Positions 16,621 to 25,371 of a stretch of DNA of 64,000 bases are shown one piece after another. This DNA is from an uncultured Gallionellaceae bacterium (GTDB lineage: Bacteria; Pseudomonadota; Gammaproteobacteria; Burkholderiales; Gallionellaceae). The position numbers and the translations under genes are program-made. The stretch spans positions 1-64,000 of the forward strand of contig CAINCU010000054.1 of assembly GCA_903847155.1 (NCBI GenBank), written 5' to 3'. Below the pieces are notes generated by a model. That model was not told the DNA's origin. It saw only the letters and a list, made by a program, of their open reading frames with translations, and did no database searches. Numbering within the stretch: position 1 is the first letter of the stretch; the number at the start of each line of letters is the position of its first letter.

Positions 16621-18165
16621 TCAATTCGCTCCGCGCTTGGCGAAGTCTTTCATCCGAAAACCCAGCGCGAACAGCACCGCGAAATATACCACCACGCCGG
16701 CCATCACCAACCACGACAGGTGGATGATGCGCGTCCAGCCGTGGGTGGTGAGCCAGTGTTGTTGGCTGCCCATGCCGAACCACAGCGTCAGCCCCAACGC
16801 CAGCAGCGCGACACACAGTTTGAGGAAGAATATTCCCCAGCCCGGTTCGGGTTGGTAGATGCCGCGTTTGCGCAGGAAATAGAACAGCACAGCGGAATTG
16901 AAGCAGGCGCCGAGGCCGATGGAGAGCGCCAATCCGGCATGGTGCAATTGCATACCGAACACGAACAGCAGGTTCATCATTTGCGTGGCGAACAAGGTGG
17001 CGAGGCCGATCTTGACTGGAGTCCTGATGTCCTGCCGCGCATAGAAGCCGGGAGCCAGCACTTTCACCGCGATAATGCCGATGAGGCCGACGCTGTAGCC
17101 AACCAGGGCGTAGCTGGTTTTCAGCACATCGTCGGCCGCAAATGCGCCATGCTGGAAGAAGGTCGCCAGCAGCGGCACGGCGATCATGCCCAGCGCCAGC
17201 GCGGCGGGCAGCGTGAGCATGAACACCAGACGCAAGCCCCAATCCAGCAATTTGGAATATTCCAGCGGGCTGTTGTCGGCGTGGTGTTTGGAAAGCGAAG
17301 GCAGCAAAATCGTGCCCAGCGCCGCGCCCAGCAGGCCGGATGGGAATTCCATCAGCCGGTCGGCAAAATACAGCCAGGACACGCTGCCTGCCACCAGAAA
17401 CGAAGCGAAGATGGTGTTGATGATGAGGCTGATCTGCGCGATGGACACGCCGAACATGGCCGGCCCCATTTGTTTGATGACGCGCCACATGCCGGCGTCT
17501 TTCAGGCTGAAACGTATGCTCGGCAGCATGCCGATCTTTTTCAGGAACGGAACCTGGAACGCGAGTTGCACAAAGCCCGCCACGAACACCGCCCACGCCA
17601 AGGCCAGAATGGGCGGATCGAAATACGGCGCCAGCCACAGCGCGCCGACGATAAAGCAGATATTGAGCAATATGGGCGCGAAGGCGGGCACCCAGAATTT
17701 GTTGTAGGTATTGAGAATGCTCGCCGCCACCGCCACCAGCGAGATGAAAAAGATATACGGCGAGGTGATGCGCAGCAACTGCACAGTGAGGTCGAACTTC
17801 TGCGGGTCTTTGACGAAGCCCGGCGCGCTGATCATCACCAGGATGGGTGCGGCGATGATGCCGATCAGCGTGACAATGAACAGGATGATGGCCAGCATGG
17901 TGGTCACGTGATCCACCAGCAGCTTGGTCTCTTCTTCACCTTTGCGGTGTTTGTATTCGCCGAAGATCGGCACGAAGGCCTGCGAGAACGCGCCTTCGGC
18001 AAACATGCGGCGCAACAGGTTGGGCAGCTTGAAGGCGACCAGAAAAGCATCCATTGCCATTCCCGCACCGAAGATGCGCGCCATTAACACATCGCGCACA
18101 AACGCAAGGATGCGCGAAAGCAGCGTCAGGCTGCTGATGGTAGCAAGGGCTTTAAGGAGATTCAT
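16621..18165 (-). CDS. murJ: Lipid II flippase MurJ
   Basis: The 514-residue polytopic protein has 14 predicted spans and typical MVF/MurJ landmarks: N-terminal SLLSRILAFVRDVLMARIFG, the RRMFAEGAFSQAFVPIF motif, and ADRLMEFPSGLLGAALGTILLPSLS. It moves lipid-linked peptidoglycan precursor across the inner membrane. Position next to rpsT on the opposite strand is usual in betaproteobacteria. A ribosome site (AAGGAG) precedes ATG at 18165. Its first ten codons and upstream region are duplicated in tandem just upstream (see 18138-18578). Confidence 0.95.
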   Translation of the reverse strand: MNLLKALATISSLTLLSRILAFVRDVLMARIFGAGMAMDAFLVAFKLPNLLRRMFAEGAFSQAFVPIFGEYKHRKGEEETKLLVDHVTTMLAIILFIVTLIGIIAAPILVMISAPGFVKDPQKFDLTVQLLRITSPYIFFISLVAVAASILNTYNKFWVPAFAPILLNICFIVGALWLAPYFDPPILALAWAVFVAGFVQLAFQVPFLKKIGMLPSIRFSLKDAGMWRVIKQMGPAMFGVSIAQISLIINTIFASFLVAGSVSWLYFADRLMEFPSGLLGAALGTILLPSLSKHHADNSPLEYSKLLDWGLRLVFMLTLPAALALGMIAVPLLATFFQHGAFAADDVLKTSYALVGYSVGLIGIIAVKVLAPGFYARQDIRTPVKIGLATLFATQMMNLLFVFGMQLHHAGLALSIGLGACFNSAVLFYFLRKRGIYQPEPGWGIFFLKLCVALLALGLTLWFGMGSQQHWLTTHGWTRIIHLSWLVMAGVVVYFAVLFALGFRMKDFAKRGAN

Positions 18166-18578
18166 GCGGGTCGTTGGCTATCTGCTGAAAACGGCGCGCA
18201 TCATACCATTGCAGTCGCCTGCGCCGCGCAGTCAGAGCCCGCCACAGGAATCCACGCTGATGTCTTTACCGCTCTGTTTGGCGGTGGGCATGCGTTGCTC
18301 GGCGAGATCGACCAGCGCTTTCCAGTCAGCGGCGTTTTGGGGATTGGCGGGAAACCGTGGTCTGTCCCCTATTATTCTGATGGTGGCGAGGGCTTTAAGG
18401 AGATTCATGCGGGTCTTGGCTATCTGCTGAAAACGGCGCGCATCATACCATTGCAGTCGCCTGCGCCGCGCAGTCAGAGCCTGCTACAGGAATCCACACT
18501 GCAGTCCTTACCGCTCTGTTTGGCGGCGTACATGCGCTGGTCGGCAATATCCACCAGCGCTTTCCAGTCAGCGGCATT
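18138..18578. repeat. Tandem direct duplication spanning the murJ 5' end and a GGDEF scrap
   Basis: About 198 bp at 18138-18335 is repeated at 18381-18578, an offset of 243 bp, with roughly 90 percent identity by eye. Each unit holds the murJ ribosome site and first codons, a palindromic-looking spacer, and a minus-strand fragment coding the end of a GGDEF domain. Between the units is a short AATAGGGGACAGACCACGG stretch resembling sequence found near REP-associated transposases. Confidence 0.8.
18232..18408 (-). pseudogene. Chimeric mini-frame: duplicated murJ start fused to GGDEF tail
   Basis: The duplicated murJ start (MNLLKALATI) reads in frame through the junction into NAADWKALVDLAEQRMPTAKQSGKD, the last helix region of a GGDEF diguanylate cyclase domain, and stops after 58 codons. 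It keeps the murJ ribosome site, so it could be translated, but has no complete domain. In the sister copy the GGDEF text reads ADQRMYAAKQSGKD, closer to the family consensus; this copy has lost the tyrosine. Treated as a by-product of duplication. Confidence 0.6.
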
Positions 18579-18587
18579 GACTCGTTC
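18474..18587 (-). pseudogene. Remnant of a GGDEF domain C-terminus
   Basis: The minus-strand frame codes about 35 residues, NAADWKALVDIADQRMYAAKQSGKDCSVDS, ending in a stop. The ADQRMYAAKQSGK segment is the classic final helix of diguanylate cyclases. The remainder of the gene is absent: upstream sequence switches to a transposase-like fragment. Confidence 0.65.
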
Positions 18588-18625
18588 CACGATTCCGCTA
18601 ATTTAATGCGTGGGCGACGTGGCAT
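18588..18625 (-). mobile_element. Possible scrap of a REP-associated tyrosine transposase (RAYT) start
   Basis: An ATG at 18625 starts MPRRPRIKLA, like the first residues of REP-associated Y1 transposases (MPRRPRIxLPG...), then the frame runs out of similarity after about 12 codons. Together with the GGGGACAGACCACGG stretch near 18360 this suggests that a RAYT-like element took part in the rearrangement. Evidence rests on a short match. Confidence 0.35.
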
Positions 18626-18730
18626 GGTTGTTCAAAAAGTATTGTGATGCCGTTGATTTTTCCGATGCCAGAAAGCTGAACTTTGCTACAGGCTCTTTCG
18701 TGGACTTTGCAGCCATTCACCAGTAGCTGC

Positions 18731-19222
18731 TTAATTTTGGTTTGTAAAGAAGCTGAAATCGAAGTAGTGGGGCTTATCTTTTACCCATTCTTCTCCATAC
18801 GCACAATCTTCCCCCATCGGGATCCCGCTCAACGGTTTTCCCATTGCGTCCTTGAGTTCCATAACAGATCCGAATCGGACTGAATATGAATTTTTATCGA
18901 ACGGAATCGCCATCCAGTAGGCTTCGGCAACCAATTCATTTTCCACCGCCGCAACATGCGTCTGCTTCAGGTTGTACCTATTATTTAGCGTACCGTTCTT
19001 CTGAAACTTATTCCTAGCTTTGACGCTTATCGCATATTTTTTACCATCCTTCTCTGCGAGAAGATCCGCAAAATGAAAATTCCTTCTTTTTGTATCGTTA
19101 AGATGCGAAATTTTTTCAAAGCCATTATCAACAAGGGTTTTAAGTGCGATCAACTCGCCCAACTCACCTAATGCTTTCTTCCTCATAGCTTCTTTCTTGC
19201 TATCCGTCTTCTCGCTGTCCAT
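18731..19222 (-). CDS. Uncharacterised protein with possible PD-(D/E)xK nuclease fold
   Basis: The 163-residue soluble protein is not firmly recognised. It has the order GELGELIALKTLVDNGF, then FADLLAEKDGKKYAISVKAR, resembling the helix-beta core of PD-(D/E)xK enzymes with Glu18-like, Asp and xVK positions, as in Holliday-junction resolvase-like or restriction-like proteins. The rest (YWMAIPFDKNSYSVRFG) fits a beta-rich end. It lies in a rearranged, repeat-bearing, AT-richer zone between murJ and rpsT, so it may be acquired. A DNA-cleaving role is inference. Confidence 0.5.
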   Translation of the reverse strand: MDSEKTDSKKEAMRKKALGELGELIALKTLVDNGFEKISHLNDTKRRNFHFADLLAEKDGKKYAISVKARNKFQKNGTLNNRYNLKQTHVAAVENELVAEAYWMAIPFDKNSYSVRFGSVMELKDAMGKPLSGIPMGEDCAYGEEWVKDKPHYFDFSFFTNQN

Positions 19223-19394
19223 TAGTGATTATCCTTTGCCGAAATTGAGTTGGCTTGATAAAAATTTACAAAGCTAATAGTAGCAAAGAGCACTCGCTTC
19301 CGAGTGCATTCCCGCCGACAGTTATGTCCACGCGGAGCCAACGGGAGCAAGTCTTGCATTACGACATTTTCAAACATACCCACTGCACCGCAAC

Positions 19395-19449
19395 GCCCGT
19401 CCATAGGCAATCTGCGCCATGTGCTTGATGGAGATGGCCGTGGTTACTG
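19395..19449 (-). repeat. Dispersed palindromic repeat, copy C
   Basis: Minus-strand copy beginning GCCCGTCCATAGGCAATCT and ending GGCCGTGGTTACTG on the plus strand. It is among the more diverged copies. Confidence 0.65.
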
Positions 19450-19664
19450 AGTTGGAGGTCATAACGGGGCCAGCATCACATTAAATTTTCGCATTTCACA
19501 TCTCCTGTTCAGAATCTAGATTCACTTTGATCGGGCACCACCAGCGACATACAGGCTTTGAGGCGAATGATTTCGAGCGGTAGCCGGTTCATGCCCGCAC
19601 CCTGACTTGTGTGCCATGCTTGGTCAATAAACAAATCGACCTAAATATTCCACTGCCTTGCCTG

Positions 19665-19724
19665 CAACCCAATAAACACGGCAATCTCCATCAAGCGCAT
19701 GATGTAGATCGCCTATCGACGGGC
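19665..19724 (+). repeat. Dispersed palindromic repeat, copy D
   Basis: Plus-strand copy from CAACCCAATAAACACGG to GATCGCCTATCGACGGGC, close to the consensus. The inner part ATCTCCATCA pairs partly with TGATGTAGAT. Confidence 0.78.
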
Positions 19725-19813
19725 GTTTCCGGGCAGGTGGGGTGTGAAAATCCCATAAAGGTCGGGGAAGCCTCGACTTCTGGGGTAAACCAACCCGGTT
19801 CCGAAAAAACCGT

Positions 19814-19842
19814 TTGCCAAACCTTGAATGAGCCTCTAGAAT
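19814..19842 (+). promoter_or_regulatory. Sigma-70 promoter of rpsT
   Basis: A -35 box TTGCCA (19814-19819) and -10 box TAGAAT (19837-19842) are separated by 17 bp, placing the start near 19849 and giving a leader of about 33 bases before the rpsT ATG. Confidence 0.65.
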
Positions 19843-19881
19843 GCGCGCCTTTCTGGAAAGCCGAATTCTCAAGGAGTAGTC

Positions 19882-20145
19882 ATGGCAAATAGCGCACAAG
19901 CCCGCAAGCGTGCTCGTCAGGCAGTAAAACAAAATGCTCACAACGCAAGCTTGCGTTCGGAGTTGCGTACCGCGATCAAGAAGGTTGCCAAGGCGATCGA
20001 AGCTGGCGACAAGGCTGCTGCAAAAGCCGTGTTCAGCGAATCCACCAGTGTGGTAGATTCCATCGCCGACAAGAAGATCATCCATAAGAACAAGGCGGCG
20101 CGTCATAAGAGCCGATTGTCCGCTGCGATCAAGGCGATGGCCTGA
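19882..20145 (+). CDS. rpsT: 30S ribosomal protein bS20
   Basis: The 87-residue basic helical protein begins [14 protein letters not shown] and contains [17 protein letters not shown], both diagnostic for S20, which binds 16S rRNA in the small-subunit body. Length matches the family. AAGGAG lies 7 bases before ATG. It is a single-gene unit with its own promoter and a strong terminator. Confidence 0.98.
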   Translation: MANSAQARKRARQAVKQNAHNASLRSELRTAIKKVAKAIEAGDKAAAKAVFSESTSVVDSIADKKIIHKNKAARHKSRLSAAIKAMA

Positions 20146-20176
20146 TTTATTGCAGACGTTAAGTCTGCGACAACAG

Positions 20177-20203
20177 GGCCGACAGTTTAGTCGGCCTTTT
20201 TTG
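20177..20203 (+). terminator. Rho-independent terminator of rpsT
   Basis: Stem GGCCGAC / GTCGGCC with loop AGTTTA, followed by a run of six T. Confidence 0.9.
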
Positions 20204-20250
20204 TTTTATAGTTTCAACATTAGAGATGTAACAAGACCGGAAGACTTGCC

Positions 20251-21426
20251 ATGTCCCATTTGATGAACACTTACGCAAGACAAAACGTCACCTTCACCCA
20301 CGGCGAAGGCGCCTGGCTTTGGGACGTCAACGGCAAACGCTATCTGGACGCGCTGTCCGGCATCGCGGTCAATACGCTGGGACATGCGCATCCGCGCTTC
20401 ACTGCCGCGCTTTCCGCTCAAATCGGCAGGATGATTCACACCTCCAATCTTTACCAAGTACGCGAACAGGAATTGATCGCCGATAAGCTGTGCGAGATTT
20501 CCGGGATGGACGAAGTGTTCATGTGCAATTCCGGTTGCGAAGCGAACGAAGCCGCGATCAAGCTGGCGCGGCTGTATGGCAACCAGCGCGGTATCGATAC
20601 GCCGACCATCATCGTGATGGAAAAAGCTTTTCACGGACGCACACTGGCCACGCTTTCCGCCACCGGCAACCGCAAGGTGCAGGCGGGCTTTGAGCCGCTG
20701 GTGAAGGGCTTCGTACGCGTGCCTTACGACGATCTCGACGCTATCCGCCAGGTTGCGGCGCACACACCCAATATCGTCGCCGTGCTGGTCGAGCCGATCC
20801 AGGGCGAAGGCGGCATTCGCACCCCCGACATCAGCTATCTGCAAGGCTTGCGCAAGATTTGCGACGAGCATGAGTGGCTGTTGATGCTGGACGAGGTGCA
20901 ATGCGGTCTGGGCAGAACCGGCAAGTGGTTCGCGTTCCAGCACACCGGCATCATGCCGGACGTGATGACGTTGGCCAAGGGTCTAGGCTCCGGCGTTCCC
21001 ATCGGTGCGTGTTTGGCTGCGGGCAAAGCAACGGGCACGTTCAAGCCGGGTAATCACGGTTCGACTTTCGGCGGCAATCCGCTGGCGTCGACTGCCGCGC
21101 TGACTACATTGAACATCATGGAGCAGGACAAATTGCTCGCCCACGCCGATAAACTGGGCGCGTGGATCAAACAACAATTGCAAACCCGTTTGGGTGGTTT
21201 AAAGGGAGTAGTCACGGTACGCGGACAAGGCTTGATGCTGGGCATCGAACTGAACAAACCGTGCGGCGTGCTGGTCGCACAAGCATTAGGGCAAGGCCTG
21301 CTTATTAACGTCACCGCCGACACGGTGATACGCATGTTGCCGTCGCTCATATTCACTGAAGATGAAGCACAACAGATGCTGGATATCCTGTGTCCACTGG
21401 TCACGGAATTTCTGGCGAAGGAGTGA
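20251..21426 (+). CDS. argD: Acetylornithine aminotransferase
   Basis: The 391-residue PLP enzyme of the class III aminotransferases shows NSGCEANEAAIKLAR, KAFHGRTLATLSATGN, the acidic LMLDEVQCGLGRTGKWF before the cofactor, and the lysine region TLAKGLGSGVPIGA. It makes N-acetylornithine from the semialdehyde in arginine synthesis and can also act in lysine synthesis. It is followed 3 bp later by argF and then argG two genes on, forming an arginine operon. Confidence 0.95.
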   Translation: MSHLMNTYARQNVTFTHGEGAWLWDVNGKRYLDALSGIAVNTLGHAHPRFTAALSAQIGRMIHTSNLYQVREQELIADKLCEISGMDEVFMCNSGCEANEAAIKLARLYGNQRGIDTPTIIVMEKAFHGRTLATLSATGNRKVQAGFEPLVKGFVRVPYDDLDAIRQVAAHTPNIVAVLVEPIQGEGGIRTPDISYLQGLRKICDEHEWLLMLDEVQCGLGRTGKWFAFQHTGIMPDVMTLAKGLGSGVPIGACLAAGKATGTFKPGNHGSTFGGNPLASTAALTTLNIMEQDKLLAHADKLGAWIKQQLQTRLGGLKGVVTVRGQGLMLGIELNKPCGVLVAQALGQGLLINVTADTVIRMLPSLIFTEDEAQQMLDILCPLVTEFLAKE

Positions 21427-21429
21427 GCC

Positions 21430-22359
21430 ATGAGCAGCAAATCCGTCAAACATTTTCTGCAATTCAAAGATTTGAACCGCGACGAGTTTGAGTATCTGTT
21501 CGAACGCACGCGCATCATCAAACAAAAATTCAAGGCTTATCAGCAATACTGGCCGCTACAGGATCGCACGCTGGTGATGATCTTTGAGAAAGCCAGTACA
21601 CGCACACGCCTATCGTTCGAGGCGGGCATGCAGCAGCTTGGCGGCTCAGCCATCTACCTGAATACGCGCGATTCGCAACTGGGACGCGGCGAGCCGGTGG
21701 AAGATGCCGGACAAGTCATTTCGCGTATGAGCGACATCGTGATGATCCGCACCTATGAGCAAAGCATCATCGAGCGCTTCGCTGCCCATTCGCGAGTGCC
21801 GGTCATCAACGGCCTGACCAACGAATACCATCCCTGTCAAGTGCTGGCGGACATCTACACCTACGTCGAACATCGCGGCAGCATCAGCGGCAAGACCGTG
21901 GCATGGATTGGCGATTCCAACAATATGTGCAACACCTGGCTGCAAGCAGCGGAAATCCTGGATTTCAACGTGCATGTTTCCACCCCACCCGGCTACGAAG
22001 TGGAAGCGGAACGCGCCGGGCTGTATGGTCACGAACACTACGAAGAATTCACCGACCCGATGGAAGCCGCGCGCGGCGCGGATTTGCTGACCACCGACGT
22101 GTGGACTTCAATGGGCTTCGAGGCCGAAAACGAAGAGCGCATGAAAGACTTCGCCGACTGGCAAGTGGATGGAGACATGCTGAGTGTCGCCGCCAAGGAT
22201 TCGTTGTTCATGCACTGCCTGCCAGCCCATCGTGGCGAGGAAGTTGCGGCGGATGTTATCGACGGCGAACAGTCTGTAGTGTGGGATGAAGCAGAGAACA
22301 GACTGCATGTGCAAAAAGCGCTGATGGAATATCTGTTACTGGGCAAAATAGCTGAATGA
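21430..22359 (+). CDS. argF: Ornithine carbamoyltransferase, anabolic
   Basis: The 309-residue enzyme has the carbamoyl-phosphate motif KASTRTRLSFEAGM (STRTR), the HPCQ motif in NEYHPCQVLAD and the ornithine-binding region containing HCLPAHRGEEV. It makes citrulline from ornithine and carbamoyl phosphate. It starts 3 bp after argD and its stop overlaps the next gene as ATGA, so the set is translationally coupled. Confidence 0.96.
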   Translation: MSSKSVKHFLQFKDLNRDEFEYLFERTRIIKQKFKAYQQYWPLQDRTLVMIFEKASTRTRLSFEAGMQQLGGSAIYLNTRDSQLGRGEPVEDAGQVISRMSDIVMIRTYEQSIIERFAAHSRVPVINGLTNEYHPCQVLADIYTYVEHRGSISGKTVAWIGDSNNMCNTWLQAAEILDFNVHVSTPPGYEVEAERAGLYGHEHYEEFTDPMEAARGADLLTTDVWTSMGFEAENEERMKDFADWQVDGDMLSVAAKDSLFMHCLPAHRGEEVAADVIDGEQSVVWDEAENRLHVQKALMEYLLLGKIAE

Positions 22360-22697
22360 ACGACGAATCAACGGATAACAGCGCTGCCAACAATAGCAAA
22401 TATATTCGTTTGGCTGACCACATACTGCCGTCATCAGCCACCATGATCGGTGTCTGCATGACGGTTATCAGCCTGGCTCATCTGATTCCAAAGCCTAACA
22501 TCAGCAGACACGTCAATGAAATGCTGGCTTTTGACAGTCTGCTTTTTTTAAGCAGCGCCATGTTGTCTTACTTCTCGCTACGCCATCACGAAATGGCGGC
22601 AAAATTCGAACGTATGGCCGACGTTATTTTCCTGGTTGCCATCTCGCTTATGGTAGTAGTGGGATTTGTCGTTTCTTTTGAATTACTAATTGACTAA
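22356..22697 (+). CDS. Small membrane protein inserted in the arginine operon
   Basis: The 113-residue protein has a short soluble N-terminus and three predicted membrane spans (about residues 28-46, 58-75 and 87-110, the last ending FVVSFELLID). No family is recognised. It overlaps argF by 4 bp (ATGA) and precedes argG by 15 bp, so it is expressed with arginine genes. The overlap favours a real gene; its role is unknown. Confidence 0.7.
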   Translation: MNDESTDNSAANNSKYIRLADHILPSSATMIGVCMTVISLAHLIPKPNISRHVNEMLAFDSLLFLSSAMLSYFSLRHHEMAAKFERMADVIFLVAISLMVVVGFVVSFELLID

Positions 22698-22712
22698 CAC
22701 GAATGATAAATT

Positions 22713-23939
22713 ATGTCTGACATCAAAAAAGCCGTCCTCGCCTACTCCGGCGGACTAGACACCTCAGTTATTCTCAAGTGGCTGCAAGACACTTACCAAT
22801 GCGAAGTGGTCACCTTCACCGCCGATCTTGGCCAGGGCGAAGAACTTGAACCTGCACGCGCCAAGGCGCTGAAAATGGGCATCAAGCCGGAGAATATTTT
22901 CATTGACGACTTGCGTGAAGAATTCGTGCGCGATTTCGTGTTTCCAATGTTTCGCGCCAATACAGTGTACGAAGGTGAATACCTGCTCGGCACGTCTATC
23001 GCGCGCCCTTTGATTGCCAAGCGTTTAATCGACATCACCAACCTCACCGGCGCAGATGCCATCTCGCACGGCGCGACCGGCAAGGGCAACGACCAGGTGC
23101 GTTTCGAATTGGGTGCCTATGCGCTCAAGCCTGGTATCAAGATCATCGCGCCGTGGCGTGAATGGGATTTGCTGTCGCGCGAAAAGCTGATGGCGTATGC
23201 CGAAAAGAATGGCATTCCGGTTGACATGAAACACAAGCAAGGCGGCTCGCCCTACTCGATGGATGCGAACCTGCTGCACATTTCCTTTGAAGGCCGCCAT
23301 CTGGAAGATCCGGCTGCTGAAGCTGAGGAGAGCATGTGGCGCTGGTCGGTATCCCCGGAGAAAGCACCGGATGCCGCCGAATATCTCGACCTTGAATTCG
23401 CCCACGGCGACATCGTGGCGCTGAACGGCAACAAGCTGTCGCCCGCACAAGTACTGACCAAACTGAACGAACTGGGCGGCAAGCACGGCATCGGTCGCCT
23501 CGATCTGGTGGAGAACCGCTACGTCGGTATGAAGTCGCGCGGCTGCTACGAAACGCCCGGCGGCACCATCATGCTCAAGGCGCATCGCGCTATCGAGTCC
23601 ATCACGCTGGATCGCGAAGTTGCTCACCTCAAAGATGATTTGATGCCGCGTTACGCCAACATGATCTACAACGGCTACTGGTGGAGTCCTGAGCGCAAGG
23701 CATTGCAGACGTTGATCGACCACACCCAGAGCTGCGTAAACGGCTGGGTGCGCGTCAAGTTATACAAGGGCAATGTCATCGTCGTCGGCCGCGATTCCAA
23801 GACCGATTCGCTGTTCGACCCGACCATCGCCACTTTCGAGGACGACAAAGGCGCTTACGACCAGAAGGACGCGGGCGGCTTCATCAAGTTGAACGCGTTG
23901 CGTTTGCGCATTGCGGCGAATCTGAAGAACCGGAAATAA
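22713..23939 (+). CDS. argG: Argininosuccinate synthase
   Basis: The 408-residue protein begins with the PP-loop [15 protein letters not shown], and contains [15 protein letters not shown], the citrulline/aspartate-binding text [12 protein letters not shown], and [22 protein letters not shown]. It joins citrulline and aspartate with ATP, the penultimate step to arginine. Length is standard for the short type. It follows the small membrane protein closely. Confidence 0.97.
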   Translation: MSDIKKAVLAYSGGLDTSVILKWLQDTYQCEVVTFTADLGQGEELEPARAKALKMGIKPENIFIDDLREEFVRDFVFPMFRANTVYEGEYLLGTSIARPLIAKRLIDITNLTGADAISHGATGKGNDQVRFELGAYALKPGIKIIAPWREWDLLSREKLMAYAEKNGIPVDMKHKQGGSPYSMDANLLHISFEGRHLEDPAAEAEESMWRWSVSPEKAPDAAEYLDLEFAHGDIVALNGNKLSPAQVLTKLNELGGKHGIGRLDLVENRYVGMKSRGCYETPGGTIMLKAHRAIESITLDREVAHLKDDLMPRYANMIYNGYWWSPERKALQTLIDHTQSCVNGWVRVKLYKGNVIVVGRDSKTDSLFDPTIATFEDDKGAYDQKDAGGFIKLNALRLRIAANLKNRK

Positions 23940-23962
23940 TGCTGGCAAGTTAAGGGGGCACC

Positions 23963-24454
23963 ATGCTTCACGAACTGAGTGGTGACATTCTGTTGAGCAG
24001 TGCGAAAGCCATCGTGCAAGGTGTCGCGCCGAATGACGATTTCCATCAGGGTCTCGCGCTGCAACTGCGCGAGCGCATGCCGGCCATGTATAAGGATTTC
24101 CGCCACTACTGCCAGACGCAGCATCCCAAGTCCGGCGAGTTGTGGACATGGATGAGCGCCGACGGTCGCTATCTGGTCAACCTATTCACGCAGGATGGCG
24201 CTTACGCCCATGGCAGCAAGCCCGGCAATGCCACGCTGCATCACATCAACCACAGCCTGCACGCGCTGCGCAACTTCGCGCAAAAAGAGAAGGTCGCCAG
24301 TTTGGCTTTGCCGCGCCTGGCTTGCGGAGTGGGTGGTCTGGATTGGGCGGAGGTTAAGCCGCAGATCGACAAACATCTCGGCGACCTCGGCATTCCGGTA
24401 TATGTGTATAGCAATTACCAAAAAGGCATCAAAGCCAACGAACCCACAAAATAA
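23963..24454 (+). CDS. Macro-domain protein (ADP-ribose binding)
   Basis: The 163-residue protein fits a compact macro domain: GDILLSSAKAIVQGVAPN at the N-terminus (the usual Asn-rich ligand loop), and ALPRLACGVGGLDWAEVKPQI, which is the conserved GxGxxGxxW-like second ligand loop. Such proteins remove or bind ADP-ribose groups. AAGGGGG precedes the ATG. It is followed by a nucleoside phosphorylase, which could suggest nucleotide salvage or repair, but this is inference. Confidence 0.8.
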   Translation: MLHELSGDILLSSAKAIVQGVAPNDDFHQGLALQLRERMPAMYKDFRHYCQTQHPKSGELWTWMSADGRYLVNLFTQDGAYAHGSKPGNATLHHINHSLHALRNFAQKEKVASLALPRLACGVGGLDWAEVKPQIDKHLGDLGIPVYVYSNYQKGIKANEPTK

Positions 24455-24481
24455 TCAAACAAGCCCAAAGGAAATCCCAGC

Positions 24482-24802
24482 ATGTCAGACAAAATTGAAA
24501 ACGTCAGCGTCAGCAAAAAAGCCAATGTGTTCTTTGACGGCAAGTGCGTGTCTCACTCGGTGTTTTTTGCGGATGGCTCACGCAAAACCGTCGGCGTAGT
24601 TCTGCCAAACAGCCAACTCACCTTCAATGTCGGCTCGCCGGAATTGATGGAAATCAGCAGCGGTACCTGCCAAGTTAAAATCGCCGGGGAGTCGGACTTC
24701 AAAACTTATGCTGAAGGCAGCAGCTTCAGCGTCGCCGCCAACGGCAGCTTCGATATTCACACCGGTGCGGATGCGGTGCATTACGTTTGCAGTTTTGGCT
24801 AG
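24482..24802 (+). CDS. ppnP: Pyrimidine/purine nucleoside phosphorylase (DUF1255)
   Basis: The 106-residue cupin-like protein contains SHSVFFADGSRKTVGVVLP and the beta-roll GESDFKTYAEGSSFSVAANGSFDI of the PpnP/YaiE family, which splits several nucleosides with phosphate to base and ribose 1-phosphate. Length matches. A GC-poor spacer separates it from the macro-domain gene by 27 bp, so joint transcription is likely. Confidence 0.9.
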   Translation: MSDKIENVSVSKKANVFFDGKCVSHSVFFADGSRKTVGVVLPNSQLTFNVGSPELMEISSGTCQVKIAGESDFKTYAEGSSFSVAANGSFDIHTGADAVHYVCSFG

Positions 24803-24882
24803 GACTAACCTGAAGGTAAGCCTTCGCCACAACACACCGCAAAACGGTGTGTTGTGATTGATCCAAATTCTAAGGAATAACT

Positions 24883-25371
24883 ATGCCAACTTTCGACATC
24901 GTTTCTGAAGTAGATAAGACCGAAGTCAAGAATGCGGTCGAGCAGACCAACAAAGAGGTTAGTACGCGCTTCGACTTCAAGGGTTCCGATGCCCGCGTCG
25001 AGCAGGCAGAACTGAAGCTTACTGTATGGGCCGACAACGAATTCCAGCTCGACCAAGTGCAAGACATCCTCAACGGCAGACTGACCAAACGCGGTGTGGA
25101 CATCAAGTGTCTGGAGATCAGCGACAAGGTCGAAAAAGTCAGCGGCAACAAGGTGAAGCGCGGTTGTGAAGTGAAGGTCGGCGTGGAAATCGAATTGGCG
25201 AAAAAGATCGTCAAGCACATCAAAGACAGCAAGATGAAGGTGCAAGCCAGCATTCAAGGCGACACCGTGCGCGTGACCGGCAAGAACCGCGACGATCTGC
25301 AAGATGCCATCGCCTTCATCAAGAAGACGATCACCGATTTCCCGTTGCAATATCAGAACTTCCGCGATTGA
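24883..25371 (+). CDS. YajQ-family nucleotide-binding protein (DUF520)
   Basis: The 162-residue protein begins [21 protein letters not shown] and holds [13 protein letters not shown] and [20 protein letters not shown], signatures of YajQ. Members bind cyclic di-GMP or other nucleotides and act as regulators through partner proteins. A ribosome site AAGGAATAAC precedes the ATG. Its stop overlaps the TTG of the next gene by 4 bp. Confidence 0.95.
   Translation: MPTFDIVSEVDKTEVKNAVEQTNKEVSTRFDFKGSDARVEQAELKLTVWADNEFQLDQVQDILNGRLTKRGVDIKCLEISDKVEKVSGNKVKRGCEVKVGVEIELAKKIVKHIKDSKMKVQASIQGDTVRVTGKNRDDLQDAIAFIKKTITDFPLQYQNFRD

Larger units (their letters stand above)
19223..19813. other. Intergenic zone with two dispersed repeats and no gene
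   Basis: About 590 bp between the nuclease-like gene and the rpsT promoter. It holds repeat copies C and D in opposite orientation about 270 bp apart. No reading frame in it looks coding. The text between the repeats (19450-19664) shows no similarity that I can recognise. Confidence 0.5.

Noticed and set aside
16720-18087. 455-codon plus-strand frame antisense to murJ
   Set aside because: Composition (runs of H, Q, R, D) is typical of the reverse frame of a GC-rich membrane-protein gene; murJ is certain on the other strand.
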